A stretch of 64,000 nucleotides of DNA from Fortiea contorta PCC 7126 (GCF_000332295.1 NZ_KB235930.1:3437895-3501894), one strand, 5' to 3'. Positions 9,611 to 18,654 are shown, numbered from the stretch's first letter. Translations and numbers: made by a program. Notes: generated by a model not told the origin, from the sequence alone.

Positions 9611-10786
9611 ATGAGAATAGCAGTTGCCAAAGAAATTGAAGTTTGTGAACGTCGTGTAGCATTAATTCCTGATATCGTTGCCCGGTTAGTCAAACAGGGT
9701 TTAGAAGTTTGGGTAGAATCAGGTGCGGGAGAGCGATCGTTTTTTAGCGATGCTGCGTATGCAGCAGCAGGAGCGAAAATTATCGCTGATACGGCTACAT
9801 TATGGGGTGAAGCTGATATTTTGCTCAAAGTTAGTCCACCACAAGAAAGGGAAAATGGACGCTCAGAAATTGAGTTGTTAAAAGAAGGAGCTGTATTAAT
9901 TAGCTTCCTCAATCCCTTAGGAAATCCCCTGGTAGCAGAGCAACTGAAAAACCGCAAAGTAACCGCCCTCAGCATGGAGTTGATCCCCCGCAGCACCAGG
10001 GCGCAAAGTATGGATGCTTTGTCTTCCCAAGCGTCCTTAGCAGGTTACAAAGCAGTATTAATTGCTGCCGCAGCCTTACCGAAATATTTTCCCATGCTGA
10101 CAACCGCCGCAGGCACGATCGCCCCCGCGAAAGTATTTATTATGGGTGCAGGTGTGGCAGGATTGCAAGCGATTGCCACCGCTAGACGCCTAGGCGCAGT
10201 GGTAGAAGCCTTCGACATCCGGCCAGCGGTAAAAGAAGAAGTACAAAGCTTAGGGGCGAAATTCGTCGAAGTTAAACTCGAAGAAGAAACCACCGCCGCT
10301 GGTGGTTACGCCAAAGAAATCTCCGAAGCCAGCAAACAACGCACCCAAGAAGTTGTCACCGAACACGTCAAAAATGCCGACGTGGTTATCACTACCGCCC
10401 AAGTACCAGGGAGAAAAGCCCCACGCCTAGTCACCGAAGAAATGGTTTCTCAAATGAAACCCGGTTCAGTAATTGTCGATTTAGCCGCCGAACAAGGTGG
10501 TAATTGCGCCTGCACTGCACCCGGTAAAGATATTGTCTGGAACGGCGTGACAATTATCGGCCCCATCAATTTACCATCCTCGATGCCAGTCCACGCCAGC
10601 CAGTTGTACGCCAAAAACGTAACATCGTTGATGCAACTATTGATTAATAAAGAAAAAGCATTACAAGTTAACTTTGCTGATGACATCGTTGACGCCGCTA
10701 CCATCACCCACGCCGGAGAAATTCGTAACCAACGTGTGCAAGAAGCTTTAGCAGCAGTTAACACTCAGCAATCTGCAGTTAGTTAG
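9611..10786 (+). CDS. pntAA: NAD(P) transhydrogenase subunit alpha, part 1
   Basis: A 391-residue NAD(H)-binding domain I subunit of the proton-translocating transhydrogenase. That enzyme moves hydride from NADH to NADP+ using the proton gradient. The start MRIAVAKEIEVCERRVALIP and the dinucleotide fold GAGVAGLQAIATARRLGA ending in an acidic AFDIRP are diagnostic. ATG 9611 is chosen because AGGAG lies at 9601-9605; an in-frame ATG 36 nt upstream would add residues not found in the family. First of three genes for the split enzyme. Confidence 0.95.
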   Translation: MRIAVAKEIEVCERRVALIPDIVARLVKQGLEVWVESGAGERSFFSDAAYAAAGAKIIADTATLWGEADILLKVSPPQERENGRSEIELLKEGAVLISFLNPLGNPLVAEQLKNRKVTALSMELIPRSTRAQSMDALSSQASLAGYKAVLIAAAALPKYFPMLTTAAGTIAPAKVFIMGAGVAGLQAIATARRLGAVVEAFDIRPAVKEEVQSLGAKFVEVKLEEETTAAGGYAKEISEASKQRTQEVVTEHVKNADVVITTAQVPGRKAPRLVTEEMVSQMKPGSVIVDLAAEQGGNCACTAPGKDIVWNGVTIIGPINLPSSMPVHASQLYAKNVTSLMQLLINKEKALQVNFADDIVDAATITHAGEIRNQRVQEALAAVNTQQSAVS

Positions 10787-10791
10787 GGAGT

Positions 10792-10828
10792 GGGGTGATG
10801 GGGTGATGGGGTGATGGGGAGTGTGGGG
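10792..10828 (+). repeat. G-run repeat with G-quadruplex potential
   Basis: Five GGGG runs at 10792, 10800, 10808, 10816 and 10825, separated by 4-5 nt (unit GGGGTGAT). They lie between pntAA and pntAB on the coding strand. The motif fits the usual G-quadruplex pattern. A C-rich tract at about 10880-10935 could instead pair with the G-rich tract to make a long hairpin in the mRNA. Confidence 0.6.
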
Positions 10829-10974
10829 AGTGTGAGGAGATGAGAGAAAAAAAGAATTTATGCTGACGCTTGCTATCTTCTCCTTCCTCCCACACCTCCC
10901 ACACTTCCCCCTCCTCCCACACCTCCCACACTTCCTACGCCCTATTCCCCATACACACAAGGAGTTTTGATCTG

Positions 10975-11268
10975 ATGAATGAAGCATTACTTGCGGCTTT
11001 ATTTGTATTTGTTTTGGCGTCGTTTATCGGTTTTGAGGTCATCAACAAAGTACCGCCCACTCTGCATACACCGTTAATGTCAGGCTCAAATGCAGTTTCT
11101 GGAATTGCGGTGTTGGGGGCGATTGTTGCTGCTGGTGCGAGAGAAACTAGTGTATCAGTCGTTCTCGGTTTGATTGCTGTGGTACTCGCAACAGTCAACG
11201 TTGTGGGTGGTTTTCTCGTGACAGACAGAATGTTGCAAATGTTCAAAAAAAAGGAGGTTAAGGCGTGA
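10975..11268 (+). CDS. pntAB: NAD(P) transhydrogenase subunit alpha, part 2
   Basis: A 97-residue membrane subunit (part of domain II) with three transmembrane helices, beginning MNEALLAALFVFVLASFIGFE. The conserved KVPPTLHTPLMSGSNAVSGI loop is present. ATG 10975 is preceded by AAGGAG at 10959-10964. An upstream in-frame TTG would add a low-complexity Ser/His/Thr stretch translated from the C-rich spacer, which is clearly not protein. The end overlaps the pntB start by 4 nt (GTGA). Confidence 0.94.
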   Translation: MNEALLAALFVFVLASFIGFEVINKVPPTLHTPLMSGSNAVSGIAVLGAIVAAGARETSVSVVLGLIAVVLATVNVVGGFLVTDRMLQMFKKKEVKA

Positions 11269-12668
11269 GCGACTTTTTACCAACTGGGATTCAACTGACG
11301 TATTTAGTCGCTGCATCCTTATTCATTCTGGGTTTGAAAAAGCTGGGATCACCTGCCACAGCTAGGAATGGTAATGTGGTTGCCGCTGTGGGAATGCTGC
11401 TGGCGATTGTAGCAACACTGCTAGATCAGCACGTGTTGAACTATGAGATGATTTTGCTAGGCTTGGCGATTGGTTCAGCAATTGGTGCGATCGCAGCCTA
11501 CAAAGTGCAAATGACGGAAATGCCCCAAATGGTGGGTTTACTCAACGGTTTGGGTGGTGCGGCTTCTGCTTTAGTCGCCGTCGCTGAATTTTGGCGGTTA
11601 TTAGATTCCGGCGCACCTGTACCTCTGGATGTCAACATTTCCATGTTATTGGATGTGTTAATCGGTGGCGTCACCTTCACAGGTAGCTTTCTCGCCTTTG
11701 CTAAATTGCAAGGTTTAATCAGCGGTTCCCCGATTACATTTCCTTTCCAGCAACCATTTAACTTGTTACTGCTGGGTGCTTATGTGTTGGGTAGTGCCTA
11801 CTTAATCATCACACCAGACAGCCTACCCATATTCTTAGCAGTAGTTTTTGTTTCCCTGATATTGGGTGTCATGTTCGTCATCCCCATTGGTGGCGGTGAC
11901 ATGCCCGTGGTAATTTCATTGTTAAACTCCTTGTCAGGTATTGCCGCATCCGCCGCAGGTTTCGTGGTGATGAACAATATGTTAATCATCGCTGGGGCGT
12001 TGGTGGGCGCTTCTGGTATTATCCTTACCGAAATTATGTGTAAGGCGATGAACCGTTCACTCTTCAGTGTACTGTTCAGCGCTTTTGGTACAGGTAGTGC
12101 GGCTGGCGGTGGCGCTGGTGGTGCTGCAACTGATCAAACCGTCCGCAGTATCGATCCCGAAGAAGGAGCGATGATGTTGGGTTATGCTCGTTCTGTGGTA
12201 ATTGTCCCTGGTTATGGGATGGCAGTTGCCCAAGCTCAACATAGCGTCCGCGAATTGGCAGATCAACTCGAACGGATGGGCGTTGATGTCAAGTACGCTA
12301 TTCACCCTGTAGCGGGAAGAATGCCAGGACACATGAATGTGTTATTGGCTGAGGCGAATGTGGCATATACCCAGTTGTATGACATGGATGATATCAATCC
12401 TCAATTTGAGCAAGCCGATGTAGCTTTAGTAATTGGGGCAAACGATGTAGTAAATCCAGCGGCGCGTAGCGATACCAATAGCCCAATTTATGGTATGCCG
12501 ATTTTGGAAGTTGATAAAGCGAAACAGACAATCGTGATTAAGCGCGGGATGAGTACAGGTTTTGCCGGTGTAGATAATGAATTGTTCTACAAGGATAAAA
12601 CCACAATGCTGTTTGGTAGCGCTAAGGATATGGTGGCGAAGTTGGTTTCCGAAGTGAAGCAACTTTAA
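11265..12668 (+). CDS. pntB: NAD(P) transhydrogenase subunit beta
   Basis: A 467-residue subunit. About nine transmembrane helices form the rest of the proton channel. The C-terminal NADP(H)-binding domain III follows, with VIVPGYGMAVAQAQH and the downstream HPVAGRMPGHMNVLLAEA, ALVIGANDVVNPAA and IVIKRGMSTGFAG motifs. The GTG start overlaps the pntAB stop, and a strong AAGGAGG lies at 11251-11257. Length and motif order are complete, so the enzyme should be functional with the two alpha subunits. Confidence 0.96.
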   Translation: MSDFLPTGIQLTYLVAASLFILGLKKLGSPATARNGNVVAAVGMLLAIVATLLDQHVLNYEMILLGLAIGSAIGAIAAYKVQMTEMPQMVGLLNGLGGAASALVAVAEFWRLLDSGAPVPLDVNISMLLDVLIGGVTFTGSFLAFAKLQGLISGSPITFPFQQPFNLLLLGAYVLGSAYLIITPDSLPIFLAVVFVSLILGVMFVIPIGGGDMPVVISLLNSLSGIAASAAGFVVMNNMLIIAGALVGASGIILTEIMCKAMNRSLFSVLFSAFGTGSAAGGGAGGAATDQTVRSIDPEEGAMMLGYARSVVIVPGYGMAVAQAQHSVRELADQLERMGVDVKYAIHPVAGRMPGHMNVLLAEANVAYTQLYDMDDINPQFEQADVALVIGANDVVNPAARSDTNSPIYGMPILEVDKAKQTIVIKRGMSTGFAGVDNELFYKDKTTMLFGSAKDMVAKLVSEVKQL

Positions 12669-12720
12669 ACTAACCGCCAAGAACGCCAAGGGCGCGGAGT
12701 TAATAAAGAATTAGAGAGTT

Positions 12721-12761
12721 CTTGCCTTGGGAGAGTGATGCTTCTGAGGCAAGTTTTTTTT
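12721..12761 (+). terminator. Intrinsic terminator of the pnt operon
   Basis: CTTGCCT at 12721-12727 pairs with AGGCAAG at 12747-12753, and eight T residues follow directly. The inner part (GGAGAG / CTTCT) can extend the stem imperfectly. Position is 53 nt after the pntB stop. Confidence 0.75.
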
Positions 12762-12804
12762 AAGATTTAGTTCGCGCAAAGGCGCAAAGGCGCAAAGGTC
12801 TATT

Positions 12805-13830
12805 TTAAGAATTTTCGTTAAGACGGTTTAAAAATTGCTTCCATCTAGACACAAGTGCTGACTGGCTTGGCTTATGTTTAGAGCATCTAAGTTTTCTACC
12901 CTCCAGTTTTTGATAACCAGTTTCCAGGATTTTTGGATGAAATTTCACTTCTAGAGACTCTGGGTTAATACCCAACAAATTCAAATCAAATAAAGTATGT
13001 AAATCTGCACGCAACAAAAGTCCATTATCTGGATGATTATCATCAGTACCGCGATATGGTGAGATATGAGCAGCTTCTAAAACATCAAGTAGCTTTAACC
13101 TACTAATCATACATTGGTCGCCATAGCATTGACGCAACAAGTTTCTAAATTTGGACTGTCCACGACGTTCCTTAATTTGCCTAAATACTGTTTCGCGTCT
13201 ATCTTCTCCTGTAGGAAAATATTCAACCGTTCGATCATCTTCATAAGCTCCATCAGCTTTGAGATAGTTAAAACTTTGGTTTTGATTCAGTAGTTTAGCG
13301 ACATCAGGAGCATTTCTGAGTAAAGTTGCTTCAATAAGTGAGAAATCAATTGGTCGCATTGACAATTGTTTACTTTTATTCAGCCAAGCATCTTTTAACG
13401 CCTCAATACTGACAGCGCGTTCTGTGAAAATAAATGTATCACCAAAATTAGCAGTACGGTTTTCACAATTTATAGTATCTTCCAGGGCTATATCAAAATC
13501 ATGACCACAATCATAACAATGAAAAGTGGGTTTCTTGTTTTTGCGTCTATTGAATTTTGTTTTAAAACATGAAGGACAACGCAATAATTTTTTTGTTGCT
13601 TCATATATCTGTATTAATTCAATTCTAGCAACACCAATAAGCTGTTTTTTATCCCTTAATAGAACTAGATCACTTTCAGCAAGTTGACGACAATATGGAA
13701 CCTCATTGTCATACTGATATACCTTGGAAATTTCGTCGACATAACCAAGATTACCAGCATGTTGGCGGTCATGATTGCTTATTAGTAACCATGCTTTATG
13801 CGTTCCGTCTTCAATAATTAATTTGTCCAT
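12805..13830 (-). CDS. HNH endonuclease with N-terminal PUA/EVE-like domain and zinc ribbon
   Basis: A 341-residue protein from the chosen ATG at 13830 (MDKLIIEDGTHKAW); an upstream in-frame ATG would add a hydrophobic 30-residue stretch foreign to the family. Residues about 10-75 (WLLISNHDRQHAGNLGYVD and later LLRDKKQLIGVARI) look like the PUA-superfamily (EVE/SRA-like) reader found in modification-dependent restriction enzymes. A zinc ribbon follows (CPSC...CYDCG). The C-terminal part is HNH_2: LEAAHISPYRG, then DNGLLLRADLHTLFDLNLLG. I infer a type IV-like restriction nuclease that recognises modified DNA. No methyltransferase is adjacent, which agrees with that idea. Confidence 0.78.
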   Translation of the reverse strand: MDKLIIEDGTHKAWLLISNHDRQHAGNLGYVDEISKVYQYDNEVPYCRQLAESDLVLLRDKKQLIGVARIELIQIYEATKKLLRCPSCFKTKFNRRKNKKPTFHCYDCGHDFDIALEDTINCENRTANFGDTFIFTERAVSIEALKDAWLNKSKQLSMRPIDFSLIEATLLRNAPDVAKLLNQNQSFNYLKADGAYEDDRTVEYFPTGEDRRETVFRQIKERRGQSKFRNLLRQCYGDQCMISRLKLLDVLEAAHISPYRGTDDNHPDNGLLLRADLHTLFDLNLLGINPESLEVKFHPKILETGYQKLEGRKLRCSKHKPSQSALVSRWKQFLNRLNENS

Positions 13831-14049
13831 TGGAAAACTCTTTACTTTAGTGATTGTTATTATTAGAGTTCCCAAAATTAAGATGAAATTTAAAATTAGC
13901 TGAGTACTAATCCAATACAAAAATAGCCCCTATTCAATTGCTCTCCCTGAATACGATCGCTCTCTTTTTCTCTTCCTCTGCGTCTTTGCGCCTTTGCGTG
14001 AGATAAAAAAAGCGATACCCGTAGCTACACGCTTTGGCTTAATTAATTT

Positions 14050-14310
14050 GCGAATGAGTCTTCGATACTCGTAAACGAGGATATTTTGCTCATCAACGAG
14101 TATTTTATGCTTGTGAATGAGGCTTTAATACTCGTGAACGAGAAGATTTTGCTGATGAATGAGGATATTTTGCTCATCCACGAGTATTTTTTGCTCGTGA
14201 ATGAGTTTTTGATACTCGTGAATGAGGATATTTTGCTCATCGACGAGTATTTTTTGCTCGTGAATGAGGCTTTGATACTCGTGAATGAGGATATTTTGCT
14301 GATAAATGAT
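14050..14310. repeat. Array of imperfect 21-bp repeats
   Basis: About twelve imperfect 21-nt units built on CTCGTGAATGAGGATATTTTG-like and related versions. Each unit contains a broken palindrome CTC(G/A)T..A(T/C)GAG. The array stays open in the frame of the Rpn gene that follows, reading as heptapeptides such as LVNEDIL, LINEYFL and LVNEALI; it is also open on the opposite strand. No frame-breaking indel is seen between 14047 and the Rpn ATG at 14323. Confidence 0.85.
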
Positions 14311-14625
14311 ATAAATCTAACTATGATAGATCACGATCGCTTATTCAAAGAACTACTCACCACCTTCTTCTGGGAATTCCTAGAGTTATTCCTCCCAGAA
14401 ATCACCACCTATCTAGAACGTGACACCATCTGCTTCATCGACAAAGAAGTATTCACTGATGTCACTGCGGGAGAGAAATATGAAACTGATATACTTGTAA
14501 AAGCCAGATTTAGGGGACAAGAATCTTTTTTTCTAGTACATCTAGAACATCAAGCTTATTACGAAGAAGATTTTGACTTGCGGATGTATCGCTACTTCGC
14601 CAGATTATATGAAAAATACGGTTTG

Positions 14626-15576
14626 GTGCGACTCGTTACCCGCATTGTCTCAACTTTCAAATTCCTTGATAGAGTAAACTCCCAAGATATAGGATTTAAC
14701 TTCCTTGGTTTCCATGTAAAACAATACAAAGTGGGGAAGAATAACTCTGGAAAAAACGGACATGGCAAGAAGTTAGGATTTAAAACACTCATCAAGCCCA
14801 GCGACAAAGCAATAAAGAAACACTACGACGACATAGCCAGAATAATCGATAACCACAAAAGCGCTCCACAGGAAGCACTAATCAGTAAACTTAACCCGGT
14901 AATAAGGGGATGGGTAAACTATTATTCAACAGTTGTGAGTAAAGAGATATTTTCAAAGTTAGGCAGACTAGTGTATCTGAAGTTAAAACGCTGGGGAAAA
15001 CGCCGTCATTCCAAGAAATCAGGTAGTTGGGTAGCCAATAAATATTGGCACACAGTAGGCGGCGAAAATTGGGTATTTGCAGCAACAGAGAACGGTGAAG
15101 TCACAGTGAAGCTATTCAAACACTCACAAAAAGAAATTGTGAGACACGTAAAGGTAAAAGGTGACGCTTCACCGTTCAATGGAAACTTAAAATACTGGAG
15201 TGCAAGAAAGGGCAATCATCCCCTAGTACCTAAAAAGATAGCAACACTACTCAAGAAGCAAAAAGGGAAATGTGCCCACTGCGGACTGTACTTTAGAGAA
15301 GACGATTTAATTGAGATTGACCATATTATCCCTAAATCGGTTAGTGGAAAGGATATATATGATAATCTACAAGCCTTACATAGGCATTGTCACCACGTTA
15401 AAACTGCCACTGACAACTCTTATGACCGACATAAGAGCGATACAGAAACAAATGTGATGTGGTAAGCGGGAAGTACCCATGACAAGGGTCAAGTCATTGA
15501 GGAGCCGTGTGAGGTGAAAGTTTCATGCACGGTTTTGAAGACCAGCAGGACTGGCGACAGTCTTGCTGAGTTTAAT
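14626..15576 (+). mobile_element. Internally deleted group II intron
   Basis: The 5' end GTGCGACTCG at 14626 is the consensus group II start (GTGYG). The 3' end shows domain V at 15502-15535: 34 nt, starting GAGCCGTGTG, with a GAAA loop and closing CACGGTTT. Domain VI follows, a hairpin CAGCAGGACTG / CAGTCTTGCTG with loop GCGA around 15543-15568. The end ...TTTAAT falls at 15576. The intron is only 951 nt; most of domains I-IV and the catalytic part of the reverse transcriptase are missing. The exon junction restores the host gene exactly, which fixes both borders to the base. Confidence 0.92.
14650..15465 (+). pseudogene. Remnant of group II intron-encoded protein (domain X + HNH)
   Basis: From about FKFLDRV onward the sequence is the end of an intron-encoded reverse transcriptase/maturase. 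FNFLGFHVKQYKVGK is the last RT block, KLNPVIRGWVNYYSTVVSK is maturase domain X, and CAHCG...EIDHIIPKS...DNLQALHRHCH is the HNH endonuclease domain, all with key residues. The RT palm with its YADD motif and the fingers are gone. The left edge is approximate because the deletion joint cannot be located exactly. By chance the remnant is in frame with the Rpn 5' exon, so an unspliced transcript could give a hybrid protein. Confidence 0.85.
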
Positions 15577-16185
15577 CCAGTTTACCCTATCGCCTTATTT
15601 TCTTACGATCGCCCCAAAAAAACCGAGCCAAATTTTCATCAGGTAGCATTTCCCAATAAAGTTATCTTGCAGTTTAACTATGATGTCATCCAGTTAAATC
15701 GCCTGAATTGGCGGGAATACCTGCAACAACAAAATCCGGTAGCTAGTGCGCTGATGGCTAAGATGAACATAGCACCAAAAGACCGTCCCAGAGTAAAATC
15801 TGAGTGTCTGCGTCTCTTAGCTACGTTGCAATTAGATCCAGCGCGGATGCAGTTGATTTCTGGGTTTATTGATACCTACCTACGACTAAACGCCCAAGAA
15901 ACAAAAATATTCCAAGCTGAGATTGCTCAATTTGAACCAACTCAACAAGAGGTAGTTATGCAAATCGTCACCAGTTGGATGGAGGAAGGGATACAACAAG
16001 GGCTACAACAAGGAGAATTGAAAATCATCCAGCGCCAATTAACACGGCGACTTGGTGGAATCACCCCGGAATTACAACAGCAACTGCGTGGGTTATCATC
16101 AACTCAGTTAGAAGATTTAGCAGAAGCGTTGCTAGATTTCTCCACAGAAGCTGATTTAGTAACTTGGTTACAACAACAGTGAAAA

Positions 16186-16227
16186 TAGGGAATAGGGATT
16201 AGGGAATAGGGACTAGGGACTAGGGAA
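16186..16227. repeat. Heptanucleotide tandem repeat (STRR type)
   Basis: Six contiguous 7-nt units, TAGGGAA, TAGGGAT, TAGGGAA, TAGGGAC, TAGGGAC, TAGGGAA, starting 3 nt after the stop of the Rpn 3' exon. Confidence 0.9.
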
Positions 16228-16265
16228 AGAAATTTTCATTGTTCTTTGTGAGCAAAAGGAAAACT

Positions 16266-16901
16266 TTACCCCAACACAGCTTGTCCCAATCGCTTGAGAA
16301 TTCGCAAGACTTCAGCTAACTCATGTCGTCGAGGAAACAAAGAAAATGTCCTTGATACATCGTACTGCGGAGTGTCTTTTAGAGTTAGCTTGAGAAATAC
16401 AAACTCGTCGCCGTTTGTCGCCATTCCGAACACAGGTTGATCGCTCTGAGGATTAGTCAGCATATAAGCTAATAACTGCGGTAATGCTGCTGGTACGGGA
16501 ATGCTATTTCGTTTCGATTCCACAACCAAAATCCACAGCCTTGATTGCACAACTAATGTGTCAATAAAACCGCGAATCGTTTCATCAGGATCTGCAAGTT
16601 CTAATTCCACACCATAAGGTGAGCGAATTCGATATGGTGGATCGAGAAAGCCTGCGAGGTCTAACAACGGCGAAACTACTAAAAGGTTAATCGTACCTTC
16701 TAACAGTAGACCATCAACTCGGTGGTAATCATAACGTTGCTTAATTCGAGCAATACCCGCCTGTTCTTGTTGGTTGAGTTCGGGTAATTTGTCAATCCAT
16801 TCAGAAAAAAAGCGATCACTATCAGCTTGGGTTAAATTACAACGAGTCTTTAAATCACTCAAGCTTTTAATGGTATCAGTAATTCCGACCCTGGAAACCA
16901 T
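16266..16901 (-). CDS. Restriction-endonuclease-like protein (PD-(D/E)XK type)
   Basis: A 211-residue protein. The segment GFIDTLVVQSRLWILVVESKRN has the D...(E)xK arrangement of a PD-(D/E)XK nuclease core. LAYMLTNPQSDQPVFGMATNGDEFVF resembles the strand-helix that follows in type I restriction R-subunit N-terminal nuclease domains. No helicase motor is present, so it is not a full HsdR. Stand-alone proteins of this kind are common in Nostocales and their job is not known. It is convergent with the Rpn gene. Confidence 0.65.
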   Translation of the reverse strand: MVSRVGITDTIKSLSDLKTRCNLTQADSDRFFSEWIDKLPELNQQEQAGIARIKQRYDYHRVDGLLLEGTINLLVVSPLLDLAGFLDPPYRIRSPYGVELELADPDETIRGFIDTLVVQSRLWILVVESKRNSIPVPAALPQLLAYMLTNPQSDQPVFGMATNGDEFVFLKLTLKDTPQYDVSRTFSLFPRRHELAEVLRILKRLGQAVLG

Positions 16902-17442
16902 CTGCTACTTTCTCATCATTGCTTTTAGTCTAACAGTGGTATTCTACGCTTTAGTATCAATCGATTGCCAAAATTTTACCAAGCGATCGCCCTTTCCTCC
17001 TCTGTCTTGAAAAAAAGCGTAGGCAAAGCCCGCAGCAGGCATCGCCTAAATTATTCTCATTTACTTTGTCAAGTACACTGTATACCGAATAATATCAACT
17101 TCTTTTGGTTTACTGTAGACATTGAGCAGGCAAATACCCCTCTACATACCCACGCTCATGACTACTTGTTACTTTACATGCATTAAATGTTACTAAAATT
17201 TGGAAATCATCTGCTGCATCTTGTGCTAAAAGTTGACCAGCCATGATTCAATGAATTATTAATTATTTCCCGTCAAACTCGACTAATTCACAGCCAACAA
17301 AAACTTAAGTACTTCTTGACTACTGATTCATCTGTAAATAATGTTGCTACAAATGGAGGTTGAGAGCAAGAAACAGCAAACATTTGATACAAATAGAACG
17401 AATCTGACCAAAATTAACTTTTACTCTGGCTATTGCTGCTAA
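16902..17442. other. Intergenic region without a supported gene
   Basis: About 540 nt upstream of the histidine kinase. It holds HIP1 sites and scattered short palindromic repeats. A 44-codon minus-strand reading frame at 17110-17244 has no ribosome-binding site and no recognisable family. Confidence 0.55.
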
Positions 17443-18588
17443 ATGAACTCCCAATCTTCGCGCCCGGACAAAATCCTAGTTGTTGATGATTCTCCTGACA
17501 ATGTATTCTTGATCAGAACTATTTTGGAGGAAGAAGGCTACATAGTTAGCACTGCAGAAAATGGTATTTCCGCACTGACACAACTGGAAACATCACCTTG
17601 TGACTTAGTGTTACTAGATTTAATGATGCCAGGAATGGATGGTTATGAAGTTACTAAGCGTGTCCGTGGAAATACGAGATTACAGCAATATATCCCGATT
17701 TTGTTAATTACTGCCCATGACGCGCCTAATGTAGCTCAGGGACTAGATTTGGGTGCTGATGATTTTATTCGCAAGCCTGTAACTGTAGATGAATTGCTAG
17801 CGAGAGTGCGATCGCTCCTCCGATTAAAGCACAGCATAGATGAACGCGACGAAATTACTCGCCAAAGGGAAGATTTTGTTTCTCGACTCACTCATGACTT
17901 ACGCACTCCCCTAGTGGCCGCAGACCGCATCCTAATGTTGTTTCAGCAAGGCGCTCTAGGAACCTTATCCCCACAAATGCAGGAGGTAATCGCCATTATG
18001 GCGCGCAGTAATACCAATCTCCTGTCAATGGTCAATACCTTATTAGAAGTTTATCGTTTTGAAGCCGGTCGTAAAACCCTAGCCTTTCAGCCTGTAAATG
18101 TAGCCCAGCTTTTAGAAGAAGTCAGCGGAGAATTAACACCCCTAGCTCAGGAAAAATCACTACCCATTCATCTGAATTTTACGGCAGAATCAACTAAAAG
18201 CGCAGTCATGGGCGATCGCTTAGAACTACATCGCTTATTCACTAACCTAATTGGTAACGCCATCAAATTTACCGAATCTGGTTCAGTGTCGATTAACCTC
18301 TGTGCGGAAACTGAGACTAACAACAACTCTTCAACAAGCTTTTCTCTCAGTTCCATCGGTAGTAAATATATCACTATCGAAGTAGCAGATACAGGTTCAG
18401 GGATTCTTCCCGAAGAGAAAGCTATCTTATTTGAAAGATTTCGCCAAGGTAGCCATAAAAGCTCTGGTAGTGGTTTAGGACTCTACCTTTCACGCCGCAT
18501 TGTTGAGGCTCATCAAGGCGCAATTTTAGTTGAATCTGAGCCAAATAAAGGTAGTATATTTACTGTACTTTTACCGTTGAAATTGTAG
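17443..18588 (+). CDS. Hybrid receiver-histidine kinase
   Basis: A 381-residue soluble two-component protein. The N-terminal receiver domain (about 10-125) has the acidic pair VVDDS, the phospho-acceptor Asp near residue 57 in LLDLMMPG, and the conserved Lys in RKPVT. A HisKA domain follows with the phospho-histidine near residue 150 in LTHDLRTPL. The HATPase domain has LIGNAIKFTESG (N box), VADTGSGI, LFERFRQG and GSGLGLYLSRRIVEAHQG. No sensor or membrane domain is present, so it probably receives phosphate or signal from a partner through the receiver. It stands alone, 66 nt before the aldehyde dehydrogenase; a functional link is not evident. Confidence 0.93.
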   Translation: MNSQSSRPDKILVVDDSPDNVFLIRTILEEEGYIVSTAENGISALTQLETSPCDLVLLDLMMPGMDGYEVTKRVRGNTRLQQYIPILLITAHDAPNVAQGLDLGADDFIRKPVTVDELLARVRSLLRLKHSIDERDEITRQREDFVSRLTHDLRTPLVAADRILMLFQQGALGTLSPQMQEVIAIMARSNTNLLSMVNTLLEVYRFEAGRKTLAFQPVNVAQLLEEVSGELTPLAQEKSLPIHLNFTAESTKSAVMGDRLELHRLFTNLIGNAIKFTESGSVSINLCAETETNNNSSTSFSLSSIGSKYITIEVADTGSGILPEEKAILFERFRQGSHKSSGSGLGLYLSRRIVEAHQGAILVESEPNKGSIFTVLLPLKL

Positions 18589-18654
18589 GGGATGGGGCAT
18601 TGGGAATAGTTGATAGCTGTAAACAAATAACTAATAACCAATAAAGTAAAAATT

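Larger units (their letters stand above)
14323..16182 (+). pseudogene. Rpn-family nuclease (PD-(D/E)XK, DUF4351) gene split by a group II intron
   Basis: The 5' exon 14323-14625 encodes 101 residues from MIDHDRLFKELL to YEKYGL. It has the PD-(D/E)XK-type core of the Rpn/YhgA-like family (ETDILVKARF, FLVHLEHQA). The 3' exon 15577-16182 encodes PVYPIALFSYDRP to the end, including the DUF4351 tail (QRQLTRRLGGITPELQQQL). Joining the exons exactly at the intron ends gives an in-frame 302-residue protein with the normal family junction YGLPVYPIALFSYD. Such proteins promote RecA-independent recombination. Unless the remnant intron still splices with help in trans, the gene is disrupted. Confidence 0.88.

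Noticed and set aside
14043-14240. 65-codon minus-strand ORF of Ser/Ile/Lys repeats
   Set aside because: It is the reverse reading of the 21-bp repeat array; any frame without a stop in the unit stays open.
14086-15465. 459-codon single protein made of heptapeptide repeats, Rpn domain and maturase/HNH
   Set aside because: The Rpn-to-maturase joint is the group II intron 5' border, and the frame continuity there is accidental. The real units are the Rpn exons and the intron remnant.
17110-17244. 44-residue minus-strand ORF
   Set aside because: No ribosome-binding site, no recognisable family, and the length is expected by chance.
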